A DNA stretch of 64,000 bases from Ampelocalamus luodianensis (taxonomy: Eukaryota; Streptophyta; Magnoliopsida; Poales; Poaceae): positions 62,011,655 through 62,075,654 of the forward strand of contig CM070618.1 in assembly GCA_036346255.1 (NCBI GenBank). The letters are read 5' to 3'. The notes beneath the pieces were generated by a model. It was not told where the DNA came from and did not search any database. It saw only the letters and a program-made list of their open reading frames with translations. Below are positions 1 through 10,855 of the stretch, one piece after another; the stretch's first letter is position 1; every line of letters begins with the position of its first letter. The translations under genes were made by a program, and so were the position numbers.

Positions 1-295
1 TTGGCGAGTCGATCGTCTTGATAACGTGTTGAAGAACCGTCATTGGCGAGTCGATCAGGCGATTACCTCGTGAACAAGCGCGAATCGTAAGAACAATGCA
101 TGAACAACAAGAGCGAGAATAAGAGATAGAACACGAGATGTAGGGGACTTCTTGTTTCTCTTTATTCCTTCATCCATCGATCAATCAATTACAATGAATA
201 GCACCCCCTATATATAGGCTACGACCCTTCTAGGGTTTGGGATGAGGAGCCCACCTCGGGCCAGGACTGCCGGTCCTGGGCCCGGTTTCTTAACA
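1..295 (-). mobile_element. Copia-type LTR (27-295) plus element interior, cut by window edge
   Basis: Positions 27-295 match both LTRs of the Copia element at 7827-14857. They share the TGTTGAAG start, the CTTAACA end and the sequence between. Positions 1-26 resemble the interior next to the right-hand LTR of that element (about 14565-14590, ...GTCGATCGTC..GATAACG). This is therefore the 5' LTR of a minus-strand element whose body lies left of the window. The target duplication cannot be checked here. Confidence 0.8.
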
Positions 296-812
296 TTCCT
301 CACCTTAGCGTCTAAGTCATCCGGCTGGCGTGTTGAGATCATAGACTACTCATTTCTTCTGTTTCAATGACCTCACGATAAAAATACACAACACCACATA
401 TATACTCATTTCTTCTACGGAATTTGAAGAGTTTGTGTGTGTTTTCAAGAAAGAAAAAAATATATGAATTGACATGATTCCTTCTTTCAAGATGATCTAT
501 TATCTTTGGCTTATATGTCCTATACAGTCGAGTTTTGTTTCAGAATGATCCCAGAAAATGACTTGCAATAACAATAATAACTTTGTACTGCACAGGAGAT
601 GAGGTAAGCCGGCTTTTGTTATCCTCGTTGATCTCATCAAACAGTTGTGCCTTACAGGTTACAACCAGAGGCCACATCAGCCAATGACTAATTATTTTCT
701 CTCAATATTGCAGCAAACAAATTATTTAATGTACATCATAGCTGTGAGCCTCTCAAGTTGATCGTGAGTTCCAACAACCAGGAGAACACTTGCGATCTTC
801 AACTGGAACAGC
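296..812. other. Non-coding stretch holding the ETHE1 3' untranslated region
   Basis: No convincing reading frame is present. This stretch lies between the Copia LTR and the ETHE1 stop codon, so the part next to 812 should be ETHE1 3' UTR (minus strand). I could not fix a polyadenylation site. Confidence 0.5.
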
Positions 813-3800
813 TCAGACCTTCGATGGAGGATCCTGGATACCGCAAACCAAATTGGCGGGTACAGCTACATCGATCATCTTTGGATAAGCCAAGTTCAAG
901 CCTGCCCAAGAAGAGAGTAAATAATCAAAGAGATCTTTCATTTAGTCCAAAAAATATATATCAGTCGGATAAGCCAGTATATATGCTCAGAAAGAACATG
1001 GGTATCATATACTGATATACATAGATGGACATGTACTTATCATTGTGACTGGTGAGAACTTACTTTCCATAATCGTCTTGAACGTTTCCTACAAAAATAA
1101 AAAGTAACATATAGTTAGGGAAACAGATAGTTGTTATTAGGTGCAAACACGAATTTCAACCTAATTAGCAAGTACCTTATCCTTCGTAAGTCGGGCATTA
1201 TAGGCAACCTCCTCTTCAACAGTAGTTACCTGCAAACAATATAAGTCAAGCGCCAAATAACGCCGATTTAGTGGCGATATGGCGTTATATCGTCAAAATT
1301 AGGCCCAGTGCTAAAATTTAATGCAGATATCGCAACTGGCGATTTATCATATTTATCGGCGATATATCGCCGATATCTTCCAAATCTGTTTTTCATCTTT
1401 GCGGGAGGAGTTTTCGCCCATCCTACTTAGTCCACTTAGGGTGTGTTTGGTTGGGTGAACCAGGCTAAATGGGATGAGATGGTACAGGATAGATGAGATG
1501 ATCTATTAGATGGAGAGGGAGAGTACAAATGTGAAAGGTTAGTTGTATTGCAATAGCCTAATGGGCAATATATAGAGTACAAGGGACATAAGACTAAACC
1601 TTAGAACAATAGGAAATACCACAAATACCCTTAACACTCCTCTCAAATGCAAGACGTGTGCAATAGCATTGCATTTGGAAAGAGTTGACATTAAAATAGG
1701 AAAAATCCGAAGTCGTAGTCTTGATAATGTCGTCGTAGCGTGCAGCTCTTGAAAAATATATCGAGTATCAAAAGATCTTCTCCCATTCAGGGTCGTGTGA
1801 TAGCCAATAAAGCACAAGGTGCAGGGGCTGAGAAAGTAGAGACAAACAGGAGCAAAGTTGACCGCGACAACATGACGAAGAAGATGATGAAAACGACAGG
1901 AATAGAAAGCTGTCAAATGAAGCCATAGAGGAATGGATAAAAGCATGGCGGTGCAGATCAAAACCCGAGACGGCGGCGGCGCAGTGCAGAAGAAGCACGG
2001 CGGCCTTAGAAGCTCGGGGCGGCGGCTCAGAGAGAAGCAGCGGCATCATAACGACTTCTACGATCTGCAATGACTCGGAGAAAAGAGCGGCAGCTGCTGC
2101 CATGTGAAAGGGAAGGCGTGAGCCAGGAAGCAATCGACTGACTGACAAGGACTTTGTGGACTTACGACTTAGACGAACTCAAATATATAGTGTTACGGAC
2201 TTGGATGGACTCAAAGGGGAAAAAGGACTCAAAGGAGCCGCAGATACTAGCAACAACACTCTTTAACAATAGAAGAAGTTGTGAGAAGCCGGAGCTGGAG
2301 AAGCCAAAGCAGAAACCGAAGCCGGAGCCGGTAGAGAATCCGGAGTGGCTCTGGCCAGATCTGGTTATAAACCAGATCTGCCTCTCTTCTTGTCTCTTCC
2401 TTCCACTTCTCTTCTCCCTCCGGTCGAGCCTCCTCCTTCCTGCCCTCCTCCTTGTGCTCTTCCAACATAGCACGCGGCGAGCGGCAACCGAGCGGCGTTG
2501 CGAGGCTCAGCGAGCGGGCACTCGGGCGAGGGCGAGCGCGGCGGGCGAGTGCGCGGTGTCGGCTCGAGGAGGCGGCGTCGGTCGTCGGGGCTCGGGGGTG
2601 AGCTTCGGGCAGCGGTGAGTGCGTCGATCCAGAGGCGGCGGCTCGGGAGGCCCGGTGGGAGAGCACCCTCTGCTTCGGGAGCAGAGGTGCTCGTGACAAG
2701 CTTCGAGGCTGGCGAAGTCGCGTCGTCCGGGCGGCGACTCGTCCGGCGATGGCGATCGATCCAAGGCCCTCGAAGTGCGGCGGCGCGCCGTCCGGCGGTC
2801 GAGCGGTGGCGCCGGGCTCGCCGCGAGCATAGGAGGCGCATGAACCTCGGGGCGGCGTGAATCCTAATCGGGGCAGCCGGATTCGAGGTAGTCCGGCGTA
2901 GATCCAGGCGACACGGGCTTGGGGTCGGCGCCAGCTCTAGTTCCGTGTGAGAAGAGGTGGCGCGGCGGCGGCTGGATTCGGGCAAGGCAACGTTGGCGGA
3001 AGGAGTGGATCCAAGCCGGGGAGGAGCGGCGGTGACAGGATCCGGTGAGGAAGAGCTCAATCTTGTCGGATCCGACAAGGCGGCGGCTCGAGGATGAAGA
3101 TGCTGCTGCTGCTGCTGCTTCTACAAGGAAATACTACGACTAAGACTAATGTCGCCGTCCTCGGGAGTGGAGATTGCTCCTCCCTAGGGCAGCGGGAAGC
3201 GGAAGAGGATGAATGCTAGGTTTTGAACCTTAGCTATGATACCATGTTAGATGGAGAGGCAGAGTGCAAATGTGAAAGGTTGGTTGTATTGCAATGGTCT
3301 AATAGGCAATATATAGAGTACAAGCGACACAAGACTAAACCCTTGAAGAATAGGAAAATACCACAAATACCCTTAACACCTGGATGGTATGATACAACTT
3401 GTGTTTTTGGTTAGTAGGGTGATATAATTCAAGATTTTGTTTGGTTGCATGAATGGGATGGTACCGGATGGTTCAAGATGATGTTTGGTTTGATGAATGA
3501 AGTTGAATGAGTTGAATACAATACGCAGAGGAGTATTAGCACGATTAATTATTGAAATAGCATGATTATTAAATTTACCTTAATATAAAATGGGTATTTA
3601 ACTAAATTAATTATTTTAACTATCCACTAATTGGCATGGCCTACTCGTCAGTGACGTATACACAGAGAGAGATAGGGTAACAAAGGGGACGCGCTCGTCC
3701 CTATACCGCGTGGTTCGCCCGTTTTTACAAAACCGTTCGGTACAACATATTTGGGGAATATTCTCAGAATCTGTATGACTCCATCCAGGATGAGTTGGTT

Positions 3801-6800
3801 CGGTTCACTCAACCAAACACAGGGACGGTGACATATTCAGGACCATCCCGTACATGTATGCCCTAATTTACCGAACCAAACACACCATAAGGCCCAATAG
3901 CAATATATCGATATATAAGGTTAACTTCTCCCTTGTAACCCTAGCCACTTCACTTTTCCTTGCTCCAAAGTCCAACCTGACGGTTGCTGCCTACTGCTCA
4001 TCTTCTTCGTTGCATCATGCTTAAGATAATCAGATTGCTGAATCAGGGAGCTCATCTCCTGAATCTGGAGGTGGCGACTCGGATGTTTAATGTGTGGGAA
4101 TTGTGACTTAAGTACTTAGTGGTTGCTTTCTAATTTGTTTGTGAGTTGTGACTCTCTTAAAATTGTTTTACCATGTCTATTTGTGTTTGTGATGCTATCT
4201 TGTTGAACTTAAAACCATATTTGCCTATTTCATAATGATACAATGAGTTTGCAAGTTCAACTTCATTTGCTCATGTCATTCTTGCACTTTTACTATTGAT
4301 ACAAATTAGTCTTATATATTGTAGATGTATTACGTCATCTTGTGCGTTCTATTAAATTTTTTTAACTATGCAAAATTTCGTGGAAATGATCTTATTATCA
4401 TTTTTTTTAACGTTTATCAGCCGATATATCACTCTATATCATGAAACGCTAAGCGGAACCCCGCTGCTAAATGCCGCTATATGCTATTTGCAACCTTGCA
4501 AGCGCCTGACACCTTGGTTGGCAAACATTAAGATACTGGCTTGCTGAGTATGCCACTTACTGTGAAACCTTTGTAGTCATGAGCAGGATAAAGCAGGGTA
4601 TCCTTTGGCAATGTGAAAATCTGATCAAGGAATTGAACGTTTCAGTTTGTTAATCAAACTTCATACCTTCGCTTACGTTTTGCATGGTATGATACAAAAT
4701 TTCATGTACTTGCCTGTGAATGCACTGAGTGATACAGCTGCTCAGAACTTCCTCCCTGAAACAGTACGGAACAAAATAAACTATCAAAAGAAAATAATTT
4801 TTCTGTGGTTAATCAGAATTTATTAGCATGAATTCTCAACTTCTCCATGCAGGCCGAACTTATGTTTGACTCACGGACTAACACTACTGTGGAGCATAAC
4901 ACACAGACTAAGTTCCAGTCCATATCCTCTACAAAGAATGATATCCAGTCCCCAATAATTAGCTACATTATCTTTAGATTTCAAACACCAGAATACTTGC
5001 ATGCAATGTCGTTTGCTTAAGATTATGGTTTTTCTGTGTGCTAGATCAGGAAGAAGTGGCAGTGGTAACCGTATTACCTGGAAGTCTGTCCTTCCACATG
5101 CACGGATAATTAAGGCATCACCAGTGAAAGCCATCCTTGGTGAAGGTTGATCATCACTATCACCAGTTACATAAGTCACACAACCAGCAGTATGGCCAGG
5201 GGTAGCTCGCACCTGAAAAGAATTATCATTTCTGCCATTAGAATATTTATATGTACCAAACTACCAATACTATGAGATAAATTACTTAAAGATAAATTAT
5301 TTGAATGCTGCTTTTTCCATCATTTGGTCGTATGTACAGATTTTTTTCTCATATTTAAACAGCTGTGGATACGACGAATTGCAATCATTCCTAAAAACAA
5401 GGTTTCAATTGAAATAGAGAAAATTCAGGTTTCAGCGATCAATATATCCGCTGACAATGATAAAACAGTTGCGAAAAGGAATACATTTAATGATCCGTAC
5501 AGCACATCAAACCCTATACCTTCATATTGCCTCATTTTGTATGTACAAACCAAATGCAAATTGTTTTTCTGTAAGTTTAACCTATAACATTGCACACTTC
5601 TAACTTGAACTGTGTGCAGAACTGTAGATCATCTTAATGACAAGTAATACAGTACAGTCAACATTTAGATATTAATAATGTTGATGACCTCTACAAATAG
5701 TCCATGCAGATGGGCATATATAACAAAGGATTTCCATAATTGAAAGTGAATTGTTCATGAAAGAATGCTTCAAGGGTTTCATATTCAAAGACAGTAAAGA
5801 GAAAGCTTCAATTGAAAAGGCAGCAACTGCAAATTTTAACATTTCCTTTAACACATGGGGAGCAATTTATAAAATTATTGATCCGGATTCCAGAGTTCAA
5901 TATCAACGATTTATTAAATGCGATCAAACAGAAGAGCTCAAAAGAACTAGCTTTAGTATTCGACTATTCGCCATAATTTTATGTTAGCTTTTAACACTAG
6001 ACTCTGGTGCTAACGTTAAGAAGTACAGAAACCAGTCTTTTGATATACTACTACTACTAAATGAAAGAAAGCATCGCATAGTCAGACAGCTTATTAAAAT
6101 GGGATTTCTACCTCAAGGAAAAGGTTGCCAAAGTATATTTTGTCCCCATGCTCAATAAAATGGTCTGCTTTTGCTCCACTAGCTTTTGAAATGACAGACT
6201 TCACTCCTGATAGCTTAGTCTGCAAGTACATTCCAACAGCTGACCATGTATTACCAAAGAGAACAAAGTGTTGAGGCCATAAAAAGCAAAATCCATCCAA
6301 ACATTTGGAGCTAAACTTACCTTTATTAATCCTGTTCCAGTGATGTGATCAGCATGCACATGAGTATTAATAGCATAGATGAGCTTCAATCCCAATTCCT
6401 TGATAAGACTGAGATCTCTATCAACTGTTCTGTCGACAGGGTCAATCAACTGACAACACAAGATCAAATAGGTTAGGAAGGGGGTTGACAAAATGCAAAC
6501 AACTATAGCTCAAATCAAATCTATAAGAGTAGTATAGCTCAAAATCAAGACAGTAATTTCCCCTGATCTTGTTAAGAGCTTCTCACGCTAATCTGGTCTG
6601 CATTCTCACAAGTCTGAAGTTTGTATTTTCCATTATTCGATAGATAAGGTCTCAGATAAATATTTTGCACTTGTACTGCACATAATATAGGGAAGAAAGA
6701 TTTAAATTTGCTTTCATTTATATTCAATCAATATGATTGTTAAAAGCACACAAAACTTAAACTATTCTCTTAAGCCAAACCGTGGGAAATTGGATAAGCC

Positions 6801-7622
6801 TTTCGATTAATCAGATATGAAAATGCTGAAATCTTAAACTAAGTAGTGAAATAAGCAATTGATGTAAGGTATCATCAAGTCGTCCAAAATTATTGAATCC
6901 ATGTAATCCATCATAATTAACCAAGTAACTTGATGAGCGTTCGTAACTTAATCTCATCATAAGTGTGGATCCCAAATTCGATAAATACAATTACTTCCGC
7001 TGATTTAACATACCCGAGACTGATAAAAAAAATTCAAGCTGATCATTTATCGCCATGGATTACCTGGTGATCCCACAACTCACAGGTAAATAATTTATTC
7101 TGTTTCTGGCTTATTTGGAGTAATTGCACAACTTATGTTCGTATCTACATTCTACACTAGTTGAACACATACCGCTGCTACTGTATCGATAAAACAAGGA
7201 TTCTTTGTACTCGATTAGCATCTAAACCCACAATTTGGCAATTTGCTATCCAAACCAACCCACAGAGCAAACCCATTCACTTCAAAGAAAGCCACCCAAT
7301 CCACAACAAATTAGTAGCCTGAACCCAACCAAACCCAAGAACTTGAGCTCACCACGGCGGGCTTCTCGGGGTCGCCGACGTCGGCGAGGAGGTAGGTATA
7401 CGTGGAGCTCTCCTTCTCGAACAGCTGCCTGAAGAGCAGCCTCCTGCTCGCACAAGAACCGGTGCTGTACGGCGCCATTGCGAGGGCCGGCAGCAACCGC
7501 AGACGACACAAGATCGGCCGGGGAGCACACGAGGCTGCTGCGGCGGCGGGAGCGGACGGCGTTGACCTGGCGGCGGCGGCCAGGTGCGGGATCAGGTGGC
7601 GACACAAGCGAAGTGGCGCCAT
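813..7622 (-). CDS. ETHE1: Persulfide dioxygenase ETHE1 homologue, mitochondrial (9 coding exons)
   Basis: Non-haem iron dioxygenase of the metallo-beta-lactamase fold. In the known family it oxidises glutathione persulfide to sulfite in the mitochondrial matrix during cysteine and H2S breakdown. Exons, in transcript order: 7353-7622, 6321-6449, 6112-6219, 5078-5212, 4714-4755, 4561-4620, 1176-1229, 1064-1088, 813-901. They join in frame to 303 residues, close to the roughly 300 usual for plants. Residues 1-48 are Arg/Ala-rich and acidic-poor, like a transit peptide, and a second Met stands at 49. The metal motif THVHADH is at 119-125; H120, H176 (TPGHTAG) and D201 (FTGDAL) correspond to the family's iron ligands. 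GRTDFQ is at 209-214, YPAHDY lies in exon 6, and the C-terminus has the conserved PKMIDVAVPANLVCG. All introns are GT-AG except intron 5, which starts with GC. Intron 6 is swollen by nested transposons. The frame is undamaged, so the gene is probably functional. Confidence 0.95.
1504..1636 (-). repeat. 3' LTR of the small LTR retroelement
   Basis: 133 bp, closely matching 3245-3378. It begins TGTTAAGGGTATTTG on the minus strand and ends TAATA, mutated from TAACA. Confidence 0.85.
3233..3244 (-). promoter_or_regulatory. tRNA-iMet primer binding site
   Basis: The minus strand reads TGGTATCATAGC straight after the LTR. It differs at one base from the standard plant initiator-Met primer site (TGGTATCAGAGC), and it sets the element's orientation. 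Confidence 0.8.
3245..3378 (-). repeat. 5' LTR of the small LTR retroelement
   Basis: 134 bp, TGTTAAGGG...ATCTAACA on the minus strand. It abuts the tRNA primer site at 3233-3244. Confidence 0.85.
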
Positions 7623-7821
7623 TGGACCTGATCGCTATTATATAAGGCGGAGGCGGAGGAGGCGGCGGGTGGTTCAAGAGTGGAAGGTAGAAGCAGCACA
7701 AGGCAAGGCTTAGCTGTTATCGCGTGGATTTGGATAGGGTCGTGGCCTCGTGGGCCTCGCGGTGGTTCGATCGGTTCGGGGCTTCGGGCTGGGAATGAAT
7801 TAAAAATTGCGTCGAGGCGAC
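7623..7821 (-). promoter_or_regulatory. Remaining proximal promoter and 5' UTR of ETHE1
   Basis: About 200 bp separate the ETHE1 start codon (7622) from the Copia target site (7822). The segment is GC-rich. A TATA-like CTTATATAATAG lies on the minus strand near 7634-7646, but it is only about 15 bp from the first ATG. If used, it would put the start site inside the first codons and favour the Met at residue 49. The upstream promoter sequence was displaced by the insertion and resumes at 14863. Confidence 0.45.
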
Positions 7822-7826
7822 GGGAC

Positions 7827-8097
7827 GGTTGAAGAACCGTTGTTGGCGAGTTTAGTCCAAATGATTATCTCGTAGATAAACTCAGAATCGTAATAACAAT
7901 ATATGAACACAAGAACAGAATAAGAGATTGAACACAGAGATGTAGGAGGACGTCTTGCTTCTCTTTATTTCTTCATCCATCGATCAATCCTTTACAATGA
8001 ATAGCGCTCCCTATTTATATGCTACGACCCTGCTAGGGTTTGAGATGAGGAGCTCACCTTGGGCCAGGTCTGTTGGTCTGAGCTCGGTTTCTTAACA
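7827..8097 (-). repeat. 3' LTR of the Copia element
   Basis: 271 bp, homologous to 14591-14857 and 27-295. Its end faces the ETHE1 promoter about 205 bp from the start codon. Confidence 0.88.
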
Positions 8098-8395
8098 CTC
8101 CTCCTTGGGCACTCATCTTTCATGTCCATGTCTCGTCAAAACTCTATAAAAATTCAGTAAGAAAAATTTGGAGAAAGAGTACATGATACACGTTCTGCTG
8201 TGATGCACGAATTGTCTCATTAAAAACCTTAGCCGAGAAATTTCAGGAAAACTCGTCAAGAGAAAAAGAGTACAATCCACCCAATTTCATTTAATCTTCT
8301 GGATTTATTCTTTGGGTACTCGATCTTCATGATCAAGCTTTAATAATGAGTTTGTGAAGGTTCTCTCCCTGAATTCTGCACTTCTCTAAGTCTCA

Positions 8396-8650
8396 TCATT
8401 CCAATTCACGTATGCATCTTTCAAAGCTAGACGCTGGAAGTGACTTAGTGAATAAATCTGCAAGATTCTCACATGACTTAGTATGCAATACTTTGATTAC
8501 GTTCATCTTTTGCAATTCATGAGCATAGAAGAACTTGGGGTTGATATGCTTTGTGAGAGGATTTTTCACATAACCCATATGTACTTGTGCAACACAAGCT
8601 GCATTATCTTCATACAAAAAGTAGGGGTTTGCGCGGTATTCAATCCACAC
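8396..8650 (-). pseudogene. Copia RNase H fragment
   Basis: An 84-codon minus-strand frame carries the Copia RNase H signatures LYEDNAACVAQ and NLADLFTKSLP, with H-rich KHINPKFFYAHEL between them. It is the C-terminal end of the polyprotein, as expected just before the 3' LTR. Stops on both sides show the polyprotein is dead. Confidence 0.88.
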
Positions 8651-8935
8651 GACTGCTAGATGTGGTGAATCATCCGCTTAAGCCAAACACATTCTTGTAA
8701 GGCCTTGTACAATGCTATGATCTCCAAGTGGTTCGTCGAAGTCGATACAAGATATTTCTTAGACGATTTTCATGGAATTTCAGTTCCACCACATAGGAGT
8801 TCATAGTGCATTTCTTGATTTGGTGTATGCGGGTCCTCAGTGCAGTCATCGAATTGCCATGCATAGTTAGGTCTTGGTTCTTTCTTTAGAACAGACTAAA
8901 TTCTTTACTTCTTTGGAGGTATCGAAAGATGTCCT

Positions 8936-9124
8936 TTATTCCCTGCCAATGCCTTTGGTAGGTTCTGCACTATACCTTGCTAGTAGGATCCCGGCAAATA
9001 CAATGTCCGTTCTAGTACAATTTGCTAAATACATTAGTGCTTCTATTGCACTTGATGTGGGAATTCGGTCCCGGGACTTCCTCCCCTCTTCTTTAGGTGC
9101 ATGCGGGTCTTTGTCTTGCTGCAA
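8936..9124 (-). pseudogene. Copia reverse transcriptase, C-terminal fragment
   Basis: The frame includes AIEALMYLANCTRTDIVFA and LLARYSAEPT, which match the conserved Copia connection between reverse transcriptase and RNase H (family form: IGALMYLANCTRPDI). It lies upstream of the RNase H piece in reading order and is truncated by stops. Confidence 0.85.
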
Positions 9125-9415
9125 AGATCTCCGACCATTGGCACTTTCAAAGGGTATATCTTTGCAAAGTCGAACCTTTTAACACCTTCCGAGTGTAGGT
9201 GACTAATGCACTAATATCTCTTCAGGGGCATGCCCAAGCTGCAAGCCTAGGCAATATTTGGTTTTCACCCAAATCTTTCATTTGAACTCCGACTCCAGGT
9301 AAGAGCTTGCTTTCTTAATATCCTTTAGGTTACGATGATATTCGGATCAACTTCATACACCGAGATTATACAAAATCCATTCTGGGATCGTCGTATAAAT
9401 ACACAGAGATTATTC

Positions 9416-9664
9416 TCATTGTTCGTGTAGCCTTTCTTGCATAGAAAGTCGCTTCAAGCGATTATACCACATTTTGTCTAACTGCTTAAGTTCGTACAAT
9501 GACTTTCTGAGTTTCACACTGTACATATTTCTATTTGCTCTGTTTTGGTTTGGGACAGGGATACATTCATGTATCTTCATATAAATGTCCGAATACAACA
9601 TTTCATAAAGGTATGCTGGTACCTCATCCATCAATTTCACTTCTAATTTTAAGTTCACTGTCAT
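9416..9664 (-). pseudogene. Copia reverse transcriptase, N-terminal fragment
   Basis: VKLRKSLYELKQLDKMWYNRL matches the conserved Copia motif KL.KSLYGLKQ..R.WY. The conserved Gly is replaced by Glu. The frame is short and broken on both sides. Confidence 0.82.
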
Positions 9665-10645
9665 TGAGATAAATATTTAAAAGAGAGTTCCACCCATGAC
9701 CGGAGAATGGGTTTCTTCATAATCATCTTCTGGATGTCCAGTGAAACCTTGTTCAACGAGCCTTGCTTCTTTTCATTTCTCTTTCGAACAAATACCCACT
9801 TATACCCTATGGGGTGCACAAGGGGAGGCGTGCGGCTTACAGGCCCAAACGTCTTTCTTTTATTCGGAGAGAATAATTCAGTTTCTATTGCCTTCTCCCA
9901 ATCTTCTCAATCTGATATTTTCTTTCATTCAGCGAGCGATGCAGACTCTGAATCAAGATTGATGATTATGGCAAGTTTCTTTGCAAAGTAAATGTCGACA
10001 TTGGCTGTTGTCATATTCAAAGATTCTCCTATGGTCATAAAGTTTATAGTTATTTCTTCAAAGGGCGATTCTTTTAATGCTTCTACTTGCTCACCGCTGC
10101 TTCCAATTGCGGGCAAGTCCTTTAGTTTTTCACTCCGATGTGCGCACACATCCATGCCGATGTCTCCCTTCACAGAATGTTCAATTCTGGTATGCCTTTT
10201 CTGAAGGTTCCATACCGATGCAAGGTCTCAACTGGCTCCCCTTCTAGTTCGGGGCACTTGGTGATCGGTGTGTCAAGTCCTTCTTATCCTTTTTCACCAG
10301 CGCCCCGGTTGCCAGATTCAAGGGACCGGAGTTCTCGTCCTTTTATTCCGAGGCCTGCGGGCGGGATTAGGGATACCTTCAATGGTATTTAACCCTCTCC
10401 GGTGCATTGCTTGCGAGCAAATGCTACTTATTCACGCTCTTCAAATCACTAAAGTAGATCGCGGTTGATTCGCTAATACTTGCGAATCAATTATCTTCTG
10501 ACTTCAACCGTCTTCTAGACTTCAATTCAATTATCTTACGGACTTCTCTATTTGCTTTACTAGTGCGCGGATCATATGCATAGATTTCAATTATCTTCTG
10601 GACTTCAATTGTCTTCTAGACTTCAATTGTTTCCCGACATTATTA

Positions 10646-10855
10646 TCAAGGGTTGATTTCCTCCCCTAATGACGGGAAACTAACCTCATCTAATGTACTA
10701 TCAGCGAATCGGGCATTATACAAATCTCCAGTCATATGGTCCAAATACTTGATTATGGATGCTGTCTCATAACCAACGTATATCCCAGACTTTCGGAGAA
10801 GACCCATTGTAGTTCGCTGCGGTGGTGGTATAGGTATATAACCCCTTGCAACCAA
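10646..10855 (-). pseudogene. Copia integrase C-terminal fragment
   Basis: LRKSGIYVGYETASIIKYL followed by DLYNARFADSTLDEVSFP fits the region after the integrase core in Copia polyproteins (family form: GIYVGYDSPSIIRYLEP). It lies upstream of reverse transcriptase, the gene order that separates Copia from Gypsy. Confidence 0.8.

Larger units (their letters stand above)
1504..3378 (-). mobile_element. Small non-autonomous LTR retroelement (TRIM/LARD-like)
   Basis: Two near-identical LTRs of 133-134 bp (1504-1636 and 3245-3378) run TGTTAAGGG...TAACA/TAATA on the minus strand. Directly inside the 5' LTR is TGGTATCATAGC (3233-3244), 11 of 12 bases matching the initiator-Met tRNA primer site. A purine run (GAGAGGAG) precedes the 3' LTR. 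The 1.6-kb interior is GC-rich, with long low-complexity frames and a short GCT run near 3100, but no gag or pol domain. It therefore depends on another element. I see no clear 5-bp target duplication. Confidence 0.85.
1440..3886. mobile_element. MITE with GGTGTGTTTGGTT terminal inverted repeats, itself interrupted
   Basis: The left end GGTGTGTTTGGTTGGG and the right end (minus strand GGTGTGTTTGGTTCGG) form inverted repeats. The internal text has more copies of the TTTGGTT / AACCAAACACA motif and the phrase GGGATGGTAC on both sides of the LTR element. This fits a Tourist/Harbinger-like MITE. The flanks (TTA on the left, TAA on the right) match only partly, so the target duplication is uncertain. 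Confidence 0.55.
1255..4498. mobile_element. hAT-like DNA element in ETHE1 intron 6 (outer layer of a nest)
   Basis: An exact 8-bp direct repeat CAAGCGCC flanks the block (1247-1254 and 4499-4506), the target duplication size of hAT elements. Inside both edges lie related sequences with GCCGATATATC and GGCGATATGGCG-like motifs. The right edge reads, on the minus strand, CAAGGTTGCAAATAGC, which resembles hAT ends; the left end is poorly matched. No transposase is visible. Removing the block and one repeat leaves an intron of about 79 bp. Confidence 0.6.

Noticed and set aside
2365..3078. Long minus-strand frame (237 codons) inside the small LTR element
   Set aside because: It is low-complexity Arg/Ser/Pro-rich, matches no gag or host domain, and overlaps equally long frames on the other strand. 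High GC explains it.
9707..10468. Plus-strand frames in the Copia interior
   Set aside because: They overlap the minus-strand pol fragments and have no domain. They are antisense openings in a decayed element.
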